In this document: one piece after another, positions 1 through 8,331 of the stretch
How the letters are laid out: each line of letters opens with the position of its first letter
How positions within the stretch are numbered: position 1 is the stretch's first letter
Assembly: GCA_018266255.1 (NCBI GenBank)
Contig: JAFEAT010000003.1
Location: 248,001 to 312,000 of the forward strand
Source of the DNA: Cyanobacteria bacterium SZAS-4
GTDB lineage: Bacteria > Cyanobacteriota > Vampirovibrionia > Obscuribacterales > Obscuribacteraceae
Direction: 5' to 3'
DNA: 64,000 nt
The notes under the pieces: model-generated
Database searches by the model: none
Told to the model about the DNA's origin: nothing
Seen by the model: only the letters and a program-made list of their open reading frames with translations
Translations under genes and position numbers: made by a program

Positions 1-66
1 GCTTCCGCTGCCTTCGAAGCGGTGAACTAGCAATCCAGCATACGCAAGGAAACAGATGTAGGACAG

Positions 67-939
67 GTGCAAGAGCAACTGATGCAAGAGAAACAAACGG
101 GCGCTCCAGATAGTACCGCCGTTCGAGTTGCGCTCTGGCGGGCGCTGCACAAGGAAATCGATGCGCCTCCTCACGTTCTGGTCGATGACCTCGGTCTACA
201 AATGGTGGCTCCTGACGATGATTGGCGGCAGCGTCCCGATATGGACCCGGAGTTTACCAAGACTTTCAGAGCCGCGATTGTGGCGCGGGCGCGCTTTATC
301 GAGGATCTGGTGATTGAGCAAATCGACGCTGGTGTCGGACAATACGTCATTCTGGGCGCTGGTTTAGACACATTTGCCCAACGTCATGCGGACCTCGGTT
401 CTCGCTTATCCATTTACGAAATCGACCAGCCCAGCCATCAATCTTGGAAGCGGCAGCGTCTGCTCGAACTCGGATTGGGCATCCCCGGCTCTTTGCACCT
501 GGTGCCAGTCGATTTCGAAGCTGGTGTTTCGTGGTGGGAAAGGTTGACTGCTGAAGGGTTCGACGCCTCTCGCCCCGCCATCGTTTGTAGCACCGGGGTC
601 AGTATGTACCTGACAAAAGAAACGACAGCCGATACGTTGCGGCAGGTAGCGGCATTCGCTCCGGAATCCACGTTGGCAATGACTTTCCTTTTACCTGTCG
701 ATTACATAGATTCGCAGGACAGACCCGGCTTTCAGCTGGCAGAGAAGGGCGCCCGCAATTCGGGAACGCCTTTCATCAGCTTCTTCAAACCCGCTGAAAT
801 GCTGGATTTGGCAAAGGCGGCAGGATTTCGCAACGCTCGCCATGTATCAGGCTCTGACCTTAGCAGCCGTTACTTTGCCAATCGAAGCGATGCTCTGCGT
901 CCATCCAGCGGCGAAGATTTTCTCGTTGCCACCACGTAG
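67..939 (+). CDS. Class I SAM-dependent methyltransferase, leucine carboxyl methyltransferase (LCMT/PPM1) type
   Basis: This 290-residue protein resembles the bacterial LCMT-like methyltransferases (TIGR00027/PF04072 type). They use S-adenosylmethionine, but their acceptors are mostly unknown. The SAM-binding glycine motif is visible as VILGAGLDTFAQR around residues 94-106, followed by the acidic strand end YEIDQPS near 117-123, which would hold the ribose. A second strand motif (IVCSTGVSMYLT) fits the family. The start drawn is GTG at 67 with an AGGA at 60-63 just upstream. An in-frame ATG at 82 is a reasonable alternative and would remove five residues. It stands alone, with about 250 bp of repeat-bearing intergenic DNA after it. 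The substrate cannot be read from sequence. Confidence 0.85.
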   Translation: MQEQLMQEKQTGAPDSTAVRVALWRALHKEIDAPPHVLVDDLGLQMVAPDDDWRQRPDMDPEFTKTFRAAIVARARFIEDLVIEQIDAGVGQYVILGAGLDTFAQRHADLGSRLSIYEIDQPSHQSWKRQRLLELGLGIPGSLHLVPVDFEAGVSWWERLTAEGFDASRPAIVCSTGVSMYLTKETTADTLRQVAAFAPESTLAMTFLLPVDYIDSQDRPGFQLAEKGARNSGTPFISFFKPAEMLDLAKAAGFRNARHVSGSDLSSRYFANRSDALRPSSGEDFLVATT

Positions 940-978
940 TCGTTCGTACGTACGTAATCGTTCGTGTCTTTATTTGTG

Positions 979-1074
979 CTTACGAGCGGGTGCTTAAATT
1001 GATTCCCATGACAACCCGAAATAGCGTGAATGGCAGAGACTATCGATGCATCAAATTAAGCACACGCTTGTAAG
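979..1074. repeat. Imperfect long inverted repeat between methyltransferase and YfhO-like gene
   Basis: Two 25-nt arms at 979-1003 and 1050-1074 are reverse complements at 22 of 25 positions and enclose a 46-nt loop. The outer part of the right arm (1045-1075) recurs at 25149-25179 with 28 of 31 positions identical. The element could be a dispersed repeat relic or a folded RNA. The same intergenic stretch also contains a short TCGTTCGTACGTACGTAATCG-like run near 940-965. No gene was recognised in 940-1188. Confidence 0.55.
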
Positions 1075-1188
1075 GGGCTTAGGCACTACATCGAAGATGA
1101 CGCCGGCCCAATGTAACAAAGCCTGATTTGTCGTACCCTGACCGGGGTTTCAAAGTATTGAGCAGTCGGTGACCGAAGTAGTTAGACG

Positions 1189-3573
1189 TTGACCACACAA
1201 GTGCTAGAAACAAATCGCGCGGGCGACGAAGCAAATGGTGCTTCCGTTGCTAAACGAGTGTCGCAATTTTTTAAATCTGATGTTGCTTTTGCCATCTTGC
1301 TTTCAGCTGTGTTAGTCGGTTTGCGCGTACTTCTTTTCGATTTCCACTTCATCAAATTGCACATGGTGCCCAACCACGACATGTCGCAAGCAGCCAGTTT
1401 CTTTGCCACCAACATGCACTCGCTGCGATTGACTGGCGAACTTGCCTTTTGGAACCCTGCCACAGCTAACGGATACGCGCAATATTTCCAGTCATTTTTG
1501 TCGCCGCTTGCGCCGACACCGAATCACATTGTCTTCATTCTCTGGGCTGAGGCGATCAAACTACTGAGTTTGGTGCACGTCAATGTGCCTGAATACAGTC
1601 AGTACATCTCGTTTACTTACATATTCATGCCGTTTTTGACCTTTGTCGCCGGCACTTTGTTTTTCAGGCAAATTTATGAAAACCGTTCTGTCATCGCCAT
1701 CTTGATGCTCGCCTATGCGTTTTCGTCAATTGGAATTTGGAACTCAGCCTGGTTCTATTTCGAAGAATCATTCACTCTTTTTGCCGTTCTCGGAACATCA
1801 ATCGCTTATTTGAAGAAGCCGACTATGGCACGGTTGTGGCTTTGTCTTGCGGCGCTTCTTGTGCAAGTCTGTTCTGCCAACTATTGGACTGTTCACAACT
1901 CGTGGCTCTATATTTTGGGCGCAGCGAGTTATGCGTTCGCATTTCCTAATCAAGTTCGTCGTGCGGTTGTTCGCATCGTGCAGGCTGCCAATGTGGACCG
2001 AAGAAAAACTGTTGCCGTAGTCTCTCTTCTCGCCCTGACAGTGGGACTCTGGGTGGCGTGCCTGGGCTCGATATTCGTGGAGCAATCCAAGCATTACATT
2101 CGACCAACCATCTCCACCGGCACCGAGAATTACAAGACTCAAGCTGTTCTCAGTCGCGTTCATGAATTACGCAGATCTACTGTTGAATTTTTCAACCCCA
2201 ATTTGGACCGAGCGCTCAAGTATTACCAGTACGAAAGCGATGTGCATAATGCGCGCTATGTCGGACTTGTCTTTTTACCGTTTCTCTTCTTGCTGCCGTT
2301 CTATCCATGGCGTCGCAAAGAGAGGTTCATAGCTGGACTCGCCTTTGGCACTCTCGTTGTCTGTTTAGGATTTCCGCTCATTGCGATGCTATGGACGATT
2401 ACTCCGATGCTTTCGCGCGACCAGCATCTGTTCTATTTTTACACTCAATATTTGCAAGTGGCATTGATTATGGGCGCAGCAGCAGCGCTGGAAGTCGTGC
2501 TGCAGAAGCGCGGTAATTCGCTTACACAGCGTCGCTTAACGTCTGCGATGCTGGGCGTGGTGGCACTTTCTTTCTGCGGTTTCGCTGCATATAACTTGTT
2601 GTCGGGTGGCTTTGCAGCAAAAGACATGAATCTGGAAACAGGTCTATACGTTTTGACTACTGTTCTTGTTGTGAGCGGATTTGCCGCACAGCATCTGCTT
2701 TCTGGGAAGAAGGAAAGTAAGCGCATGTTGACTGCTGCACTTGTGACGGTGGCACTGTTGGATTTGACCTCTTATTTCGCTCATGTAAGCGAAAAGGACG
2801 CGGCATTTTCCAATTCATATCTATTGACTAAGCGCTATCGCACTCAAGTTCATGAACCCGCTTACGCAGCCGTTCGGTGCACGCCGACTGAACCGCGAAC
2901 AACGGCGAGAGAAATTTCGCAGCATCGCGCCGTGATCAATAAACCGTGGGCGAATCCAGATTTGTCGCTTGGTTTTTCTGGCGGTTTGTTCAAGAATATG
3001 CCGATATTTACTGACTTTTGGCCAGTAGATCGTTTCTTGGAACCGACAAACGTCGTGGAGTTTAAGAAGGCACCACTGGCAGTGCAAGAGCATGAATTCA
3101 CCAGTGCCCCTATTCAACTTACGAGTTACATCGATCCGCAATACGACGACATGCCAGGCAGCAGCGCCAAATTCGTCAACGATGATCCGAAGCTAGATGA
3201 CATGCCAGAGGCTGGTGTGGAGCATCACGATGCGACCGCGCTTGTGAAAGACACTTTCGTGCCGAATTTCAAATATGCTTTCCAAAATTGGGCGTACAAC
3301 GATTTCAAGATAAGTATGGACGCGCCCAGAGACGGCTTACTCATCATTCATCAATTGCCAGACAAGCTTTGGAAGCTTAAGTTGGACGGTCAGCCAGTGA
3401 CGTTTGCTATTTGCAGGTCGGTCGACATGACAATTCCGCTTTCTGAAGGCAAGCACGAATTGCAAATGGACTACCTGCCTTTGGCGAGAAAGCTCTACTG
3501 GCCAGCAGCTTGGCTCTTGCAACTAAGCTTGGTCGGGCTGTTGTTTGCGGCTTATCGCAGTAGAAAGCCTTAA
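1189..3573 (+). CDS. YfhO-like polytopic membrane protein (GT-C type glycosyltransferase relative)
   Basis: A 794-residue integral membrane protein with roughly a dozen hydrophobic segments and a soluble C-terminal region. The luminal loop after the first membrane segment (PNHDMSQ near residues 61-67, then FWNPATANGY) resembles the acidic first loop of GT-C enzymes and of YfhO proteins. Near the C-terminus, the segment around residues 710-770 (LPDKLWKLKLDGQPV...LSEGKHELQMDYLP) matches the beta-domain of YfhO, just before a last membrane helix. YfhO-type proteins are linked to transfer of lipid-linked sugars onto envelope polymers. The acceptor here is unknown. The start is TTG at 1189 with only a weak ribosome site; GTG at 1201 is an alternative. 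No ATG lies before the first membrane segment. Confidence 0.75.
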   Translation: MTTQVLETNRAGDEANGASVAKRVSQFFKSDVAFAILLSAVLVGLRVLLFDFHFIKLHMVPNHDMSQAASFFATNMHSLRLTGELAFWNPATANGYAQYFQSFLSPLAPTPNHIVFILWAEAIKLLSLVHVNVPEYSQYISFTYIFMPFLTFVAGTLFFRQIYENRSVIAILMLAYAFSSIGIWNSAWFYFEESFTLFAVLGTSIAYLKKPTMARLWLCLAALLVQVCSANYWTVHNSWLYILGAASYAFAFPNQVRRAVVRIVQAANVDRRKTVAVVSLLALTVGLWVACLGSIFVEQSKHYIRPTISTGTENYKTQAVLSRVHELRRSTVEFFNPNLDRALKYYQYESDVHNARYVGLVFLPFLFLLPFYPWRRKERFIAGLAFGTLVVCLGFPLIAMLWTITPMLSRDQHLFYFYTQYLQVALIMGAAAALEVVLQKRGNSLTQRRLTSAMLGVVALSFCGFAAYNLLSGGFAAKDMNLETGLYVLTTVLVVSGFAAQHLLSGKKESKRMLTAALVTVALLDLTSYFAHVSEKDAAFSNSYLLTKRYRTQVHEPAYAAVRCTPTEPRTTAREISQHRAVINKPWANPDLSLGFSGGLFKNMPIFTDFWPVDRFLEPTNVVEFKKAPLAVQEHEFTSAPIQLTSYIDPQYDDMPGSSAKFVNDDPKLDDMPEAGVEHHDATALVKDTFVPNFKYAFQNWAYNDFKISMDAPRDGLLIIHQLPDKLWKLKLDGQPVTFAICRSVDMTIPLSEGKHELQMDYLPLARKLYWPAAWLLQLSLVGLLFAAYRSRKP

Positions 3574-3687
3574 TAATAGTGATATTAAAACCGGGCCAGG
3601 CGCTATCTGGACGCATAATGAGTTGGTGTCTCTGCCATCTTCGCTCGGCAGATGCACTGATTACATCGAAGTCGAAAGTTGGTCGCG

Positions 3688-4740
3688 ATGATTTGTTTTC
3701 CTATACGTACTGTGCCGACCCTGTTTATAAAGGGATTCACGGCTGATGATGTGCAGACTATTTTGAATTTCGTCAGAAAGGCCGATTCTAATTCCACTGC
3801 GCGCACACGCGACGTTTTGTTCATCGATACGCCGATCACTGGTCCAACGGTTGAAGCTGTTCACAAGCTGAAAGCCGAGGGCTATCGCGTCATCTATCGC
3901 GACCATCACGCCGTCGAAGGCGAACCAGCAAGCGACCGTGACCGTCAGGTGATCAAAGCGACTGAGAAACTTCGACAAAATCTCGGCTCTGATTGTTTGA
4001 TTACGACGCGCGGCTTGCATCCTGCTTGCAGCACTTTGGTCAGCGTTGGCGAGTTCAAGGATGCGCTGGCAATTGTTGCTGACCCAGATGCAGACGGCTT
4101 GACTGCGGCAATGAAAGCGGTCGGTATTTTTTACGAAGGAATGGACGAGGACGCCGCAAAGTTAGATGGACAGCCTTCTTTGCAGGTGACTGGAACGCCG
4201 CTGTCGCAACTGCTAGCTAAAGGCGTTGCAACACTGCCGACGTACGATCCTGAGAAACATGATGAGAGGGAGCGAGCACAAGAAAGACTGTTCGCTCGTT
4301 GGGTATCAGCGGTTGAAGGCGATCAGCGAGCGATTGATTCGCTTCAAACGGGTGTTACCACTTACGATGAAGCAGTGCTCGCTTCACATGAAATTGCTCC
4401 AAAAGCGCGTGAAGTTGCACCGGGAGTGGTGCTGGCGGATGTGATGCTGACTCCATTTTTTGACGTCGGCACGCTTCTGGCACTTCTTGAGGATCGCCCA
4501 GGCTGCAAGGTTACAGTGATTAAAAAGGGCAATGGTCCAATCGCTGCTCTGCATGGAGTTCAGTACAGCCTTGCAGTAGCTAAGCCATATCAAGACGAAA
4601 TCAAATTCCCAAGTCTACTGCCACCACATGCTAAATCCGATCCAAGTGGTGGCATTATTAGCAATTTGTCGTTTCTTCTGCATGTCAACGAACGTGTCTG
4701 GAATGAGTATATTTTGCCAGGTTTGCGTAATCTGCCGTAG
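3688..4740 (+). CDS. DHH-family phosphoesterase-like protein
   Basis: About 350 residues. The sequence YRDHHAVEGEP near residue 72 carries the DHH signature of the RecJ/NrnA/c-di-AMP phosphodiesterase superfamily, preceded by a strand-aspartate motif (DVLFIDTP). A later ADPDADG near residue 138 could supply further metal ligands. A clear C-terminal DHHA1 GGGH-type motif is not visible; PSGGIISN near the end is only vaguely similar. A phosphoesterase fold is therefore likely, but the substrate is open. ATG at 3688 is preferred; TTG at 3679 is in frame. The stop at 4738-4740 touches the next gene, so the two are probably co-transcribed. Confidence 0.6.
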   Translation: MICFPIRTVPTLFIKGFTADDVQTILNFVRKADSNSTARTRDVLFIDTPITGPTVEAVHKLKAEGYRVIYRDHHAVEGEPASDRDRQVIKATEKLRQNLGSDCLITTRGLHPACSTLVSVGEFKDALAIVADPDADGLTAAMKAVGIFYEGMDEDAAKLDGQPSLQVTGTPLSQLLAKGVATLPTYDPEKHDERERAQERLFARWVSAVEGDQRAIDSLQTGVTTYDEAVLASHEIAPKAREVAPGVVLADVMLTPFFDVGTLLALLEDRPGCKVTVIKKGNGPIAALHGVQYSLAVAKPYQDEIKFPSLLPPHAKSDPSGGIISNLSFLLHVNERVWNEYILPGLRNLP

Positions 4741-4757
4741 TGAAAAAGGATTCTGTG

Positions 4758-5261
4758 ATGAACGAGAAGATCCAAACTAAAAAGGAAGTCCAAAATGTAC
4801 TGCGTGAAAAAACGCATCGTATTCGCAAAGCTACGCCCGCTGATGCCCAGGTGCTGCTCGATTTGTTCGTAGCTCATGCTGAGTACGAGAAAGAAAATTT
4901 TGAAACCGAAGGAAAGAAGGAAGCAATTGAAAGGTGTCTTTCTTCTGATCCCCAGCCATTTGAATGCATCCTAGTCGAGCATAATGGCGAAATTCGCGGA
5001 TACTGCAATTATCTGGTGCAGTATGACAGTTGGGCGTGCGCGCCTCACATGTTGCTTGATGCTCTCTATCTGAAGCCAGAACTGCGCGGCCAGGGTGTCG
5101 GTATGGAAATCATGAACCTCGTCAGAGATGCCGCTCAGGCTGCTGATTGTAAGACAGTACGCTGGCAAACGCCGGTTTTTAACGAGATGGGTATCAATTT
5201 CTATAAGAAGCTCGACAACACCATCTCTGGCACAAAAATGTTTTTTACCTGGGATGTGTAA
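4758..5261 (+). CDS. GNAT family N-acetyltransferase
   Basis: A 167-residue acetyl-CoA-dependent N-acyltransferase. The core GNAT motif A is visible: LDALYLKPELRGQGVGMEIMNLV, with the R/Q-x-x-G-x-G pyrophosphate loop as RGQGVG. It is followed by FNEMGINFYKKLD, the usual motif B helix. ATG at 4758 is chosen because AAAAAGGA ends seven bases upstream. A GTG at 4740 overlapping the previous stop is in frame but lacks a ribosome site of its own. Close coupling to the DHH-type gene suggests one transcript. The acceptor amine is unknown. Confidence 0.85.
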   Translation: MNEKIQTKKEVQNVLREKTHRIRKATPADAQVLLDLFVAHAEYEKENFETEGKKEAIERCLSSDPQPFECILVEHNGEIRGYCNYLVQYDSWACAPHMLLDALYLKPELRGQGVGMEIMNLVRDAAQAADCKTVRWQTPVFNEMGINFYKKLDNTISGTKMFFTWDV

Positions 5262-5348
5262 AAGTGACTGCGCTCGCGGTATATCGATGCGAGCTTGTAA
5301 ACGACTGATCTTTCTGGGCAGCTTTCAAAGCTGGGCACGGATTGACCT

Positions 5349-5375
5349 TGCTATAATCTGGCGACCAATTGGAGG
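5349..5375 (+). promoter_or_regulatory. Extended -10 promoter and strong ribosome site of xpt
   Basis: TGCTATAAT at 5349-5357 is a perfect extended -10 element (TGnTATAAT). No convincing -35 hexamer lies 17 bp upstream. Transcription would begin near 5364, leaving a leader of under 20 nt. GGAGG at 5371-5375 sits six bases before the ATG at 5382. So short a leader leaves no room for a purine riboswitch. Confidence 0.6.
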
Positions 5376-5381
5376 TGAGTG

Positions 5382-5969
5382 ATGCAAATTTTGCGCGATC
5401 GAATCAGCAAAGATGGGAAGTATCTCGGCAATGGAATTCTCAAAGTCGATGCTTTTATGAATCACCAGATCGATCCACTTTTGATGAAAGCCGTCGGCGA
5501 AGAGTTCGGCAAGCGCTTCGCAGGGGTCAATGCAACACGCATCCTCACTGCAGAAACGAGCGGGATCGCCCCATCATTAGCTGCTGGAATGGTGTTGCAA
5601 ATTCCAATCGTGTTTGCCCGCAAGCATCAGCCCATCACGATGGCTCCTGGTGCGTACAAAGAGACTGCTGAATCGCATACTCATAAGAAAGATGTAGAGC
5701 TGATTGTCTCGGCAGAATATATGAATGCAAGCGATCGTATTTTGATCATCGATGACTTCCTCGCATCAGCACGAACAATTCTGGCACTTGTGAAGCTTGT
5801 GAAGGCGAGCGGCGCAACTTTGGTAGGCGTAGGCGCAGTGATTGAGAAGGGCTTCGAAGGCGGCAGAACACTGCTGAAACCGTTAAACGTCCCAGTCGAA
5901 TCACTTGCTGAAATTGAGCGCTTTGACGGCGACAAAATTGTTTTTGCTGGCCAAACAACTTCCAAGTAG
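5382..5969 (+). CDS. xpt: Xanthine phosphoribosyltransferase
   Basis: A 195-residue purine salvage enzyme that converts xanthine and PRPP to XMP. It aligns along its whole length with the Bacillus subtilis Xpt I recall: the N-terminal VDAFMNHQIDPLLM, the central TAETSGIAPSLAAG and VFARKHQP, and the PRPP-binding loop ILIIDDFLASART. The length is typical. The start is the ATG at 5382, behind a near-perfect GGAGG; a GTG three bases earlier overlaps the ribosome site and is less likely. It has its own extended -10 promoter and ends one base before the converging stop of the next gene. Confidence 0.95.
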   Translation: MQILRDRISKDGKYLGNGILKVDAFMNHQIDPLLMKAVGEEFGKRFAGVNATRILTAETSGIAPSLAAGMVLQIPIVFARKHQPITMAPGAYKETAESHTHKKDVELIVSAEYMNASDRILIIDDFLASARTILALVKLVKASGATLVGVGAVIEKGFEGGRTLLKPLNVPVESLAEIERFDGDKIVFAGQTTSK

Positions 5970-6776
5970 TTATTCGGCTACATCGATGTGGATAGTTGAT
6001 CCAGTGGGCGGATTTCCAAATTCGCGCCACGCAGATCCGCCTCGCTGGAACAGCTCCCAGTATTTGCGGTCCTGTCCTGAGCTACCGGGGGCGAACGCTA
6101 GATCGCCTTCGAGCACGTTGAAGCTGCCTGTCGCTACTGTCGCTGTTCGGATTACGCCGCCGATGCGAACTTTGAGGCGACTTCCTGGAATGAAGTTGTC
6201 TGGAAGTTGGTTGCCGGTGCGGAACGATGTTTTCATATTGCCGAACGAATCAATGTAAGCGATCGCTTCTTTTGGCGGTTCTGGGATGACTGTTGCCGCA
6301 TCGAGCTTATGCAGCAGGAATGAATAGTCTTCGTTGACTGCCGCCCAAACCTTTTGCGGGAAGTAATCACGCGAACGGAATTGACTGCCGTGGTCCTCGC
6401 TGACAGTGCTCCAAACTTCGCGAATGTCATTTTTCACAAACGACAACGAGTAACCGCTATTCACGGCAATAATTTGCACGCCATTTTTTAGCGTGCAGAA
6501 CAATAGTCCCTCACCTTCGTTGTTAGCGCGCGCTTGTTTCACATCTTTTCGTGGTGCGCAGTTTGCAAAAATCAGCAAATCTTTTGGACGCAAACTCTCT
6601 TCTGCATTTCCTAGTTGTCCAACCAGGAAGCCTGTGGCGATTGTGTCGAATGAACTGACACTGCTCATGTGCATGCGCACGGTGCTGGGCAACCCTGCGC
6701 ACATCGCGGAGAAAACTTCTGCCCACGCCATGTCGCCGGGTGCGTAATCACAAATAAGATGAAGATAGTTGTTCAT
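5970..6776 (-). CDS. Divergent SAM hydroxide adenosyltransferase-like protein (DUF62/chlorinase-fluorinase family)
   Basis: A 268-residue protein whose two ends match the SAM hydrolase/halogenase family. The N-terminal HLICDYAPGDMAWAEV corresponds to the TDFG-x-x-D-x-Y region, and IDSFGNMKTS near residue 192 corresponds to the D-x-FGN-x-x-T motif that opens the C-terminal domain. Canonical members cleave SAM to adenosine and methionine. The usual DPGVG motif is not seen here; its place appears to be held by NCAPRKD. Activity may therefore be altered. ATG at 6776 is preferred, with a GCGAGA upstream; ATG at 6800 would add eight residues. It converges on xpt with essentially no gap. Confidence 0.6.
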   Translation of the reverse strand: MNNYLHLICDYAPGDMAWAEVFSAMCAGLPSTVRMHMSSVSSFDTIATGFLVGQLGNAEESLRPKDLLIFANCAPRKDVKQARANNEGEGLLFCTLKNGVQIIAVNSGYSLSFVKNDIREVWSTVSEDHGSQFRSRDYFPQKVWAAVNEDYSFLLHKLDAATVIPEPPKEAIAYIDSFGNMKTSFRTGNQLPDNFIPGSRLKVRIGGVIRTATVATGSFNVLEGDLAFAPGSSGQDRKYWELFQRGGSAWREFGNPPTGSTIHIDVAE

Positions 6777-6885
6777 AATGGTCTCGCTTTTTGTCAGCAT
6801 AGAATATCACGCGAAAAGGCAATGTGCGAGGGATTGCGAAGCAAAAACAAGTGCCACCACCGGCGCTATTTGCGCAAATTTCTTC

Positions 6886-6900
6886 TTGACACTTTGTCAA
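6886..6900. promoter_or_regulatory. Perfect 15-bp palindrome TTGACACTTTGTCAA containing a -35-like hexamer
   Basis: The arms TTGACA and TGTCAA are exact reverse complements around CTT. TATACT follows at 6905-6910, but only 13 bp after the first hexamer, so the -35/-10 spacing is short. The site lies 45 bp before a small gene with a good ribosome site. Such palindromes often bind TetR- or MarR-type repressors; no partner is identified here. Confidence 0.45.
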
Positions 6901-6944
6901 TACTTATACTAAGCTAGAAGTTCATCCTAGTTGGAGTCGGACCA

Positions 6945-7118
6945 ATGAAATCGCTGGCAAATACATATGTTGCTTACACGTCAAAGCAGGCAGTGCAGCG
7001 GTTCTTGGGCGCGGATAAAGTCCGTGGCGGCTCGACCATATGCGAGTTTGCAAATATTAGTGAGTGGCTCAACGAGACACAAGGCGCATCACCGAGACCG
7101 ATGCATCCTCAGCCTTAG
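6945..7118 (+). CDS. Small hypothetical protein, 57 residues
   Basis: A short open frame starts at ATG 6945, eight bases after GGAG at 6933-6936, and ends at TAG 7116-7118. The product begins MKSLANTYVAYTSKQ and ends SPRPMHPQP. It is mixed polar, with no signal peptide or membrane segment, and I recognise no family. Support comes from the ribosome site and the palindrome/promoter-like sequence at 6886-6910, not from similarity. It opens the accessory stretch 6.9-8.7 kb. A chance open frame remains possible. Confidence 0.4.
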   Translation: MKSLANTYVAYTSKQAVQRFLGADKVRGGSTICEFANISEWLNETQGASPRPMHPQP

Positions 7119-7212
7119 CGTCAGTTGTAAAACCCTAAAAGTCAGTCAGAGACTAGCAGTTCGAACGATGCCGTCTGCGTTGTTGTGTGACACTTCTGCG
7201 TCCTGAATCAAG

Positions 7213-7320
7213 GAAGACAATCACTGTTCGGGTGCGAGCGAAGTGAAAATGTCTTCGAAATAGAATTGGCGAGCGCATCGCCAACCGTTGGAATGCCCGA
7301 CCGGCTGTGACAGAGCCGGT
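7213..7320 (+). other. Candidate structured RNA: three consecutive stem-loops upstream of a small gene
   Basis: Three hairpins follow one another in non-coding sequence. (1) GAAGACA 7213-7219 pairs with TGTCTTC 7250-7256, and inside it TCACT 7221-7225 pairs with AGTGA 7242-7246. (2) TTGGCGA 7266-7272 pairs with TCGCCAA 7278-7284. (3) ACCGGCT 7300-7306 pairs with AGCCGGT 7314-7320. The block ends about 80 nt before a gene with a perfect ribosome site, so it could be a 5' leader element or a free-standing RNA. I do not recognise a known riboswitch or housekeeping RNA. The rest of 7119-7403 shows no gene. Confidence 0.4.
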
Positions 7321-7403
7321 TCGGCTGACAACGCCATGGCATCGTATGTGGTGTCATGCAGATTTTGTTCGGCTTTCAGAAAATACATGATGGAGGTAAA
7401 ATC

Positions 7404-7673
7404 ATGCGATTCGTTTTATATGCAAGTAGGTTGCCGAGAAACCTTTTACTGCTTTTCGTTGAAAGAGTATTCGTCAGCGCTAACGGTCTAGTCTGTGATG
7501 CTCCAGAGGGGCGAATCGCATACAGAACGCGTTTTGCCTGGTTTATGCGGACATCGCGAAAGCCGGTCAAGCCTCTCGAACCTATCCAATCGGTGAACCG
7601 GCATCAAACCGAGTTTGCCAAACGAAGACATGAAGCAGTGAAAGCACAAATGCTACATGGCGGTATGAGGTGA
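7404..7673 (+). CDS. Small basic hypothetical protein, 89 residues
   Basis: The start is fixed by GGAGGT at 7392-7397, six bases before ATG 7404. The product has a hydrophobic patch near residues 12-27 (RNLLLLFVERVFVSANGLV) and a very basic C-terminal half (RKPVKPLE, FAKRRHEAVKAQ). It might be a membrane-associated or nucleic-acid-binding peptide, but there is no family match I can name. It follows the stem-loop block at 7213-7320. The ribosome site is among the strongest in the window, which supports real translation. Confidence 0.55.
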   Translation: MRFVLYASRLPRNLLLLFVERVFVSANGLVCDAPEGRIAYRTRFAWFMRTSRKPVKPLEPIQSVNRHQTEFAKRRHEAVKAQMLHGGMR

Positions 7674-7758
7674 TACTGCTAATGGTGCTGTGCTCAAGGG
7701 TGTCCGTTGCAGCTGGATTTGTTTTCATTTGTGAGACGTGGAAACAGCCAGGCAGGGT

Positions 7759-7785
7759 GCGTAACCGATTCACCCGCGGTTACGC
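7759..7785. other. Strong hairpin between two small genes
   Basis: GCGTAACCG at 7759-7767 and CGGTTACGC at 7777-7785 form a perfect 9-bp stem with a 9-nt loop. GGGT/ACCC can extend it past one bulged G. No U-run follows on either strand, so it is not a classic intrinsic terminator. It may stabilise or separate transcripts of the 89-residue gene and the following membrane-protein gene. Confidence 0.45.
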
Positions 7786-7822
7786 GACCCAGCAACGGTT
7801 TGAAAGCATTTTCTGAGCTACA

Positions 7823-8308
7823 ATGTGGATATTTGGAAAGCCAGATCTTGCCAGTATATCGACGATGCCATCTCTGAGAGTAGTAGCCGAATATCTTTTA
7901 CGAGTGCTGTTTGTTTTAGTCAGCGCATATATCGGGCACGTCATCGCGATAGCCTCAATCGGAAATCAGCCCTTTGAAAAGTTTACCTACTCGCGTATAT
8001 TCGACATCCTGGGTGCGTTAGCGAACGGGAGTTGTTCAGTTCTGGGAATCGTGCTGTTTTTGCAGACAGTCGTTAGTTGTCTGCTGATTGCATTCAAGCG
8101 GGTTCCGATTTATTGGTTTTTGTTTCCGGGACTATTTTTCTTTTCGCATGTTTTTGTTTGGATAGGTTTCTGCGTCAGCGGAAAGGGTCTTGAATGGACA
8201 TTGCCAGTCATCATCGCTCCATTTATAGGTCAATTCATTCTTTGCATTTTGGTTATGGAAAAACAAACCAAACCAAAAAGAGACGATCTGCCTTCTGAAC
8301 CTGGCTAA
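7823..8308 (+). CDS. Hypothetical four-helix membrane protein
   Basis: A 161-residue protein with about four hydrophobic helices (roughly residues 22-46, 63-90, 95-118 and 125-146) and a charged C-terminal tail (KQTKPKRDDLPSEPG) that is probably cytoplasmic. No catalytic or transport motif is visible and I do not recognise the family. It begins at ATG 7823 with only a weak GAG upstream. It is followed after 23 bp by another small membrane protein on the same strand, so the pair is probably an operon. Confidence 0.6.
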   Translation: MWIFGKPDLASISTMPSLRVVAEYLLRVLFVLVSAYIGHVIAIASIGNQPFEKFTYSRIFDILGALANGSCSVLGIVLFLQTVVSCLLIAFKRVPIYWFLFPGLFFFSHVFVWIGFCVSGKGLEWTLPVIIAPFIGQFILCILVMEKQTKPKRDDLPSEPG

Positions 8309-8331
8309 TTACATCTTGAGGAGCCTCGTCA

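Noticed and set aside
5281..5381. Purine riboswitch ahead of xpt, as in Bacillus.
   Set aside because: The extended -10 at 5349-5357 leaves under 20 nt of leader, and no aptamer-like pairing is visible.
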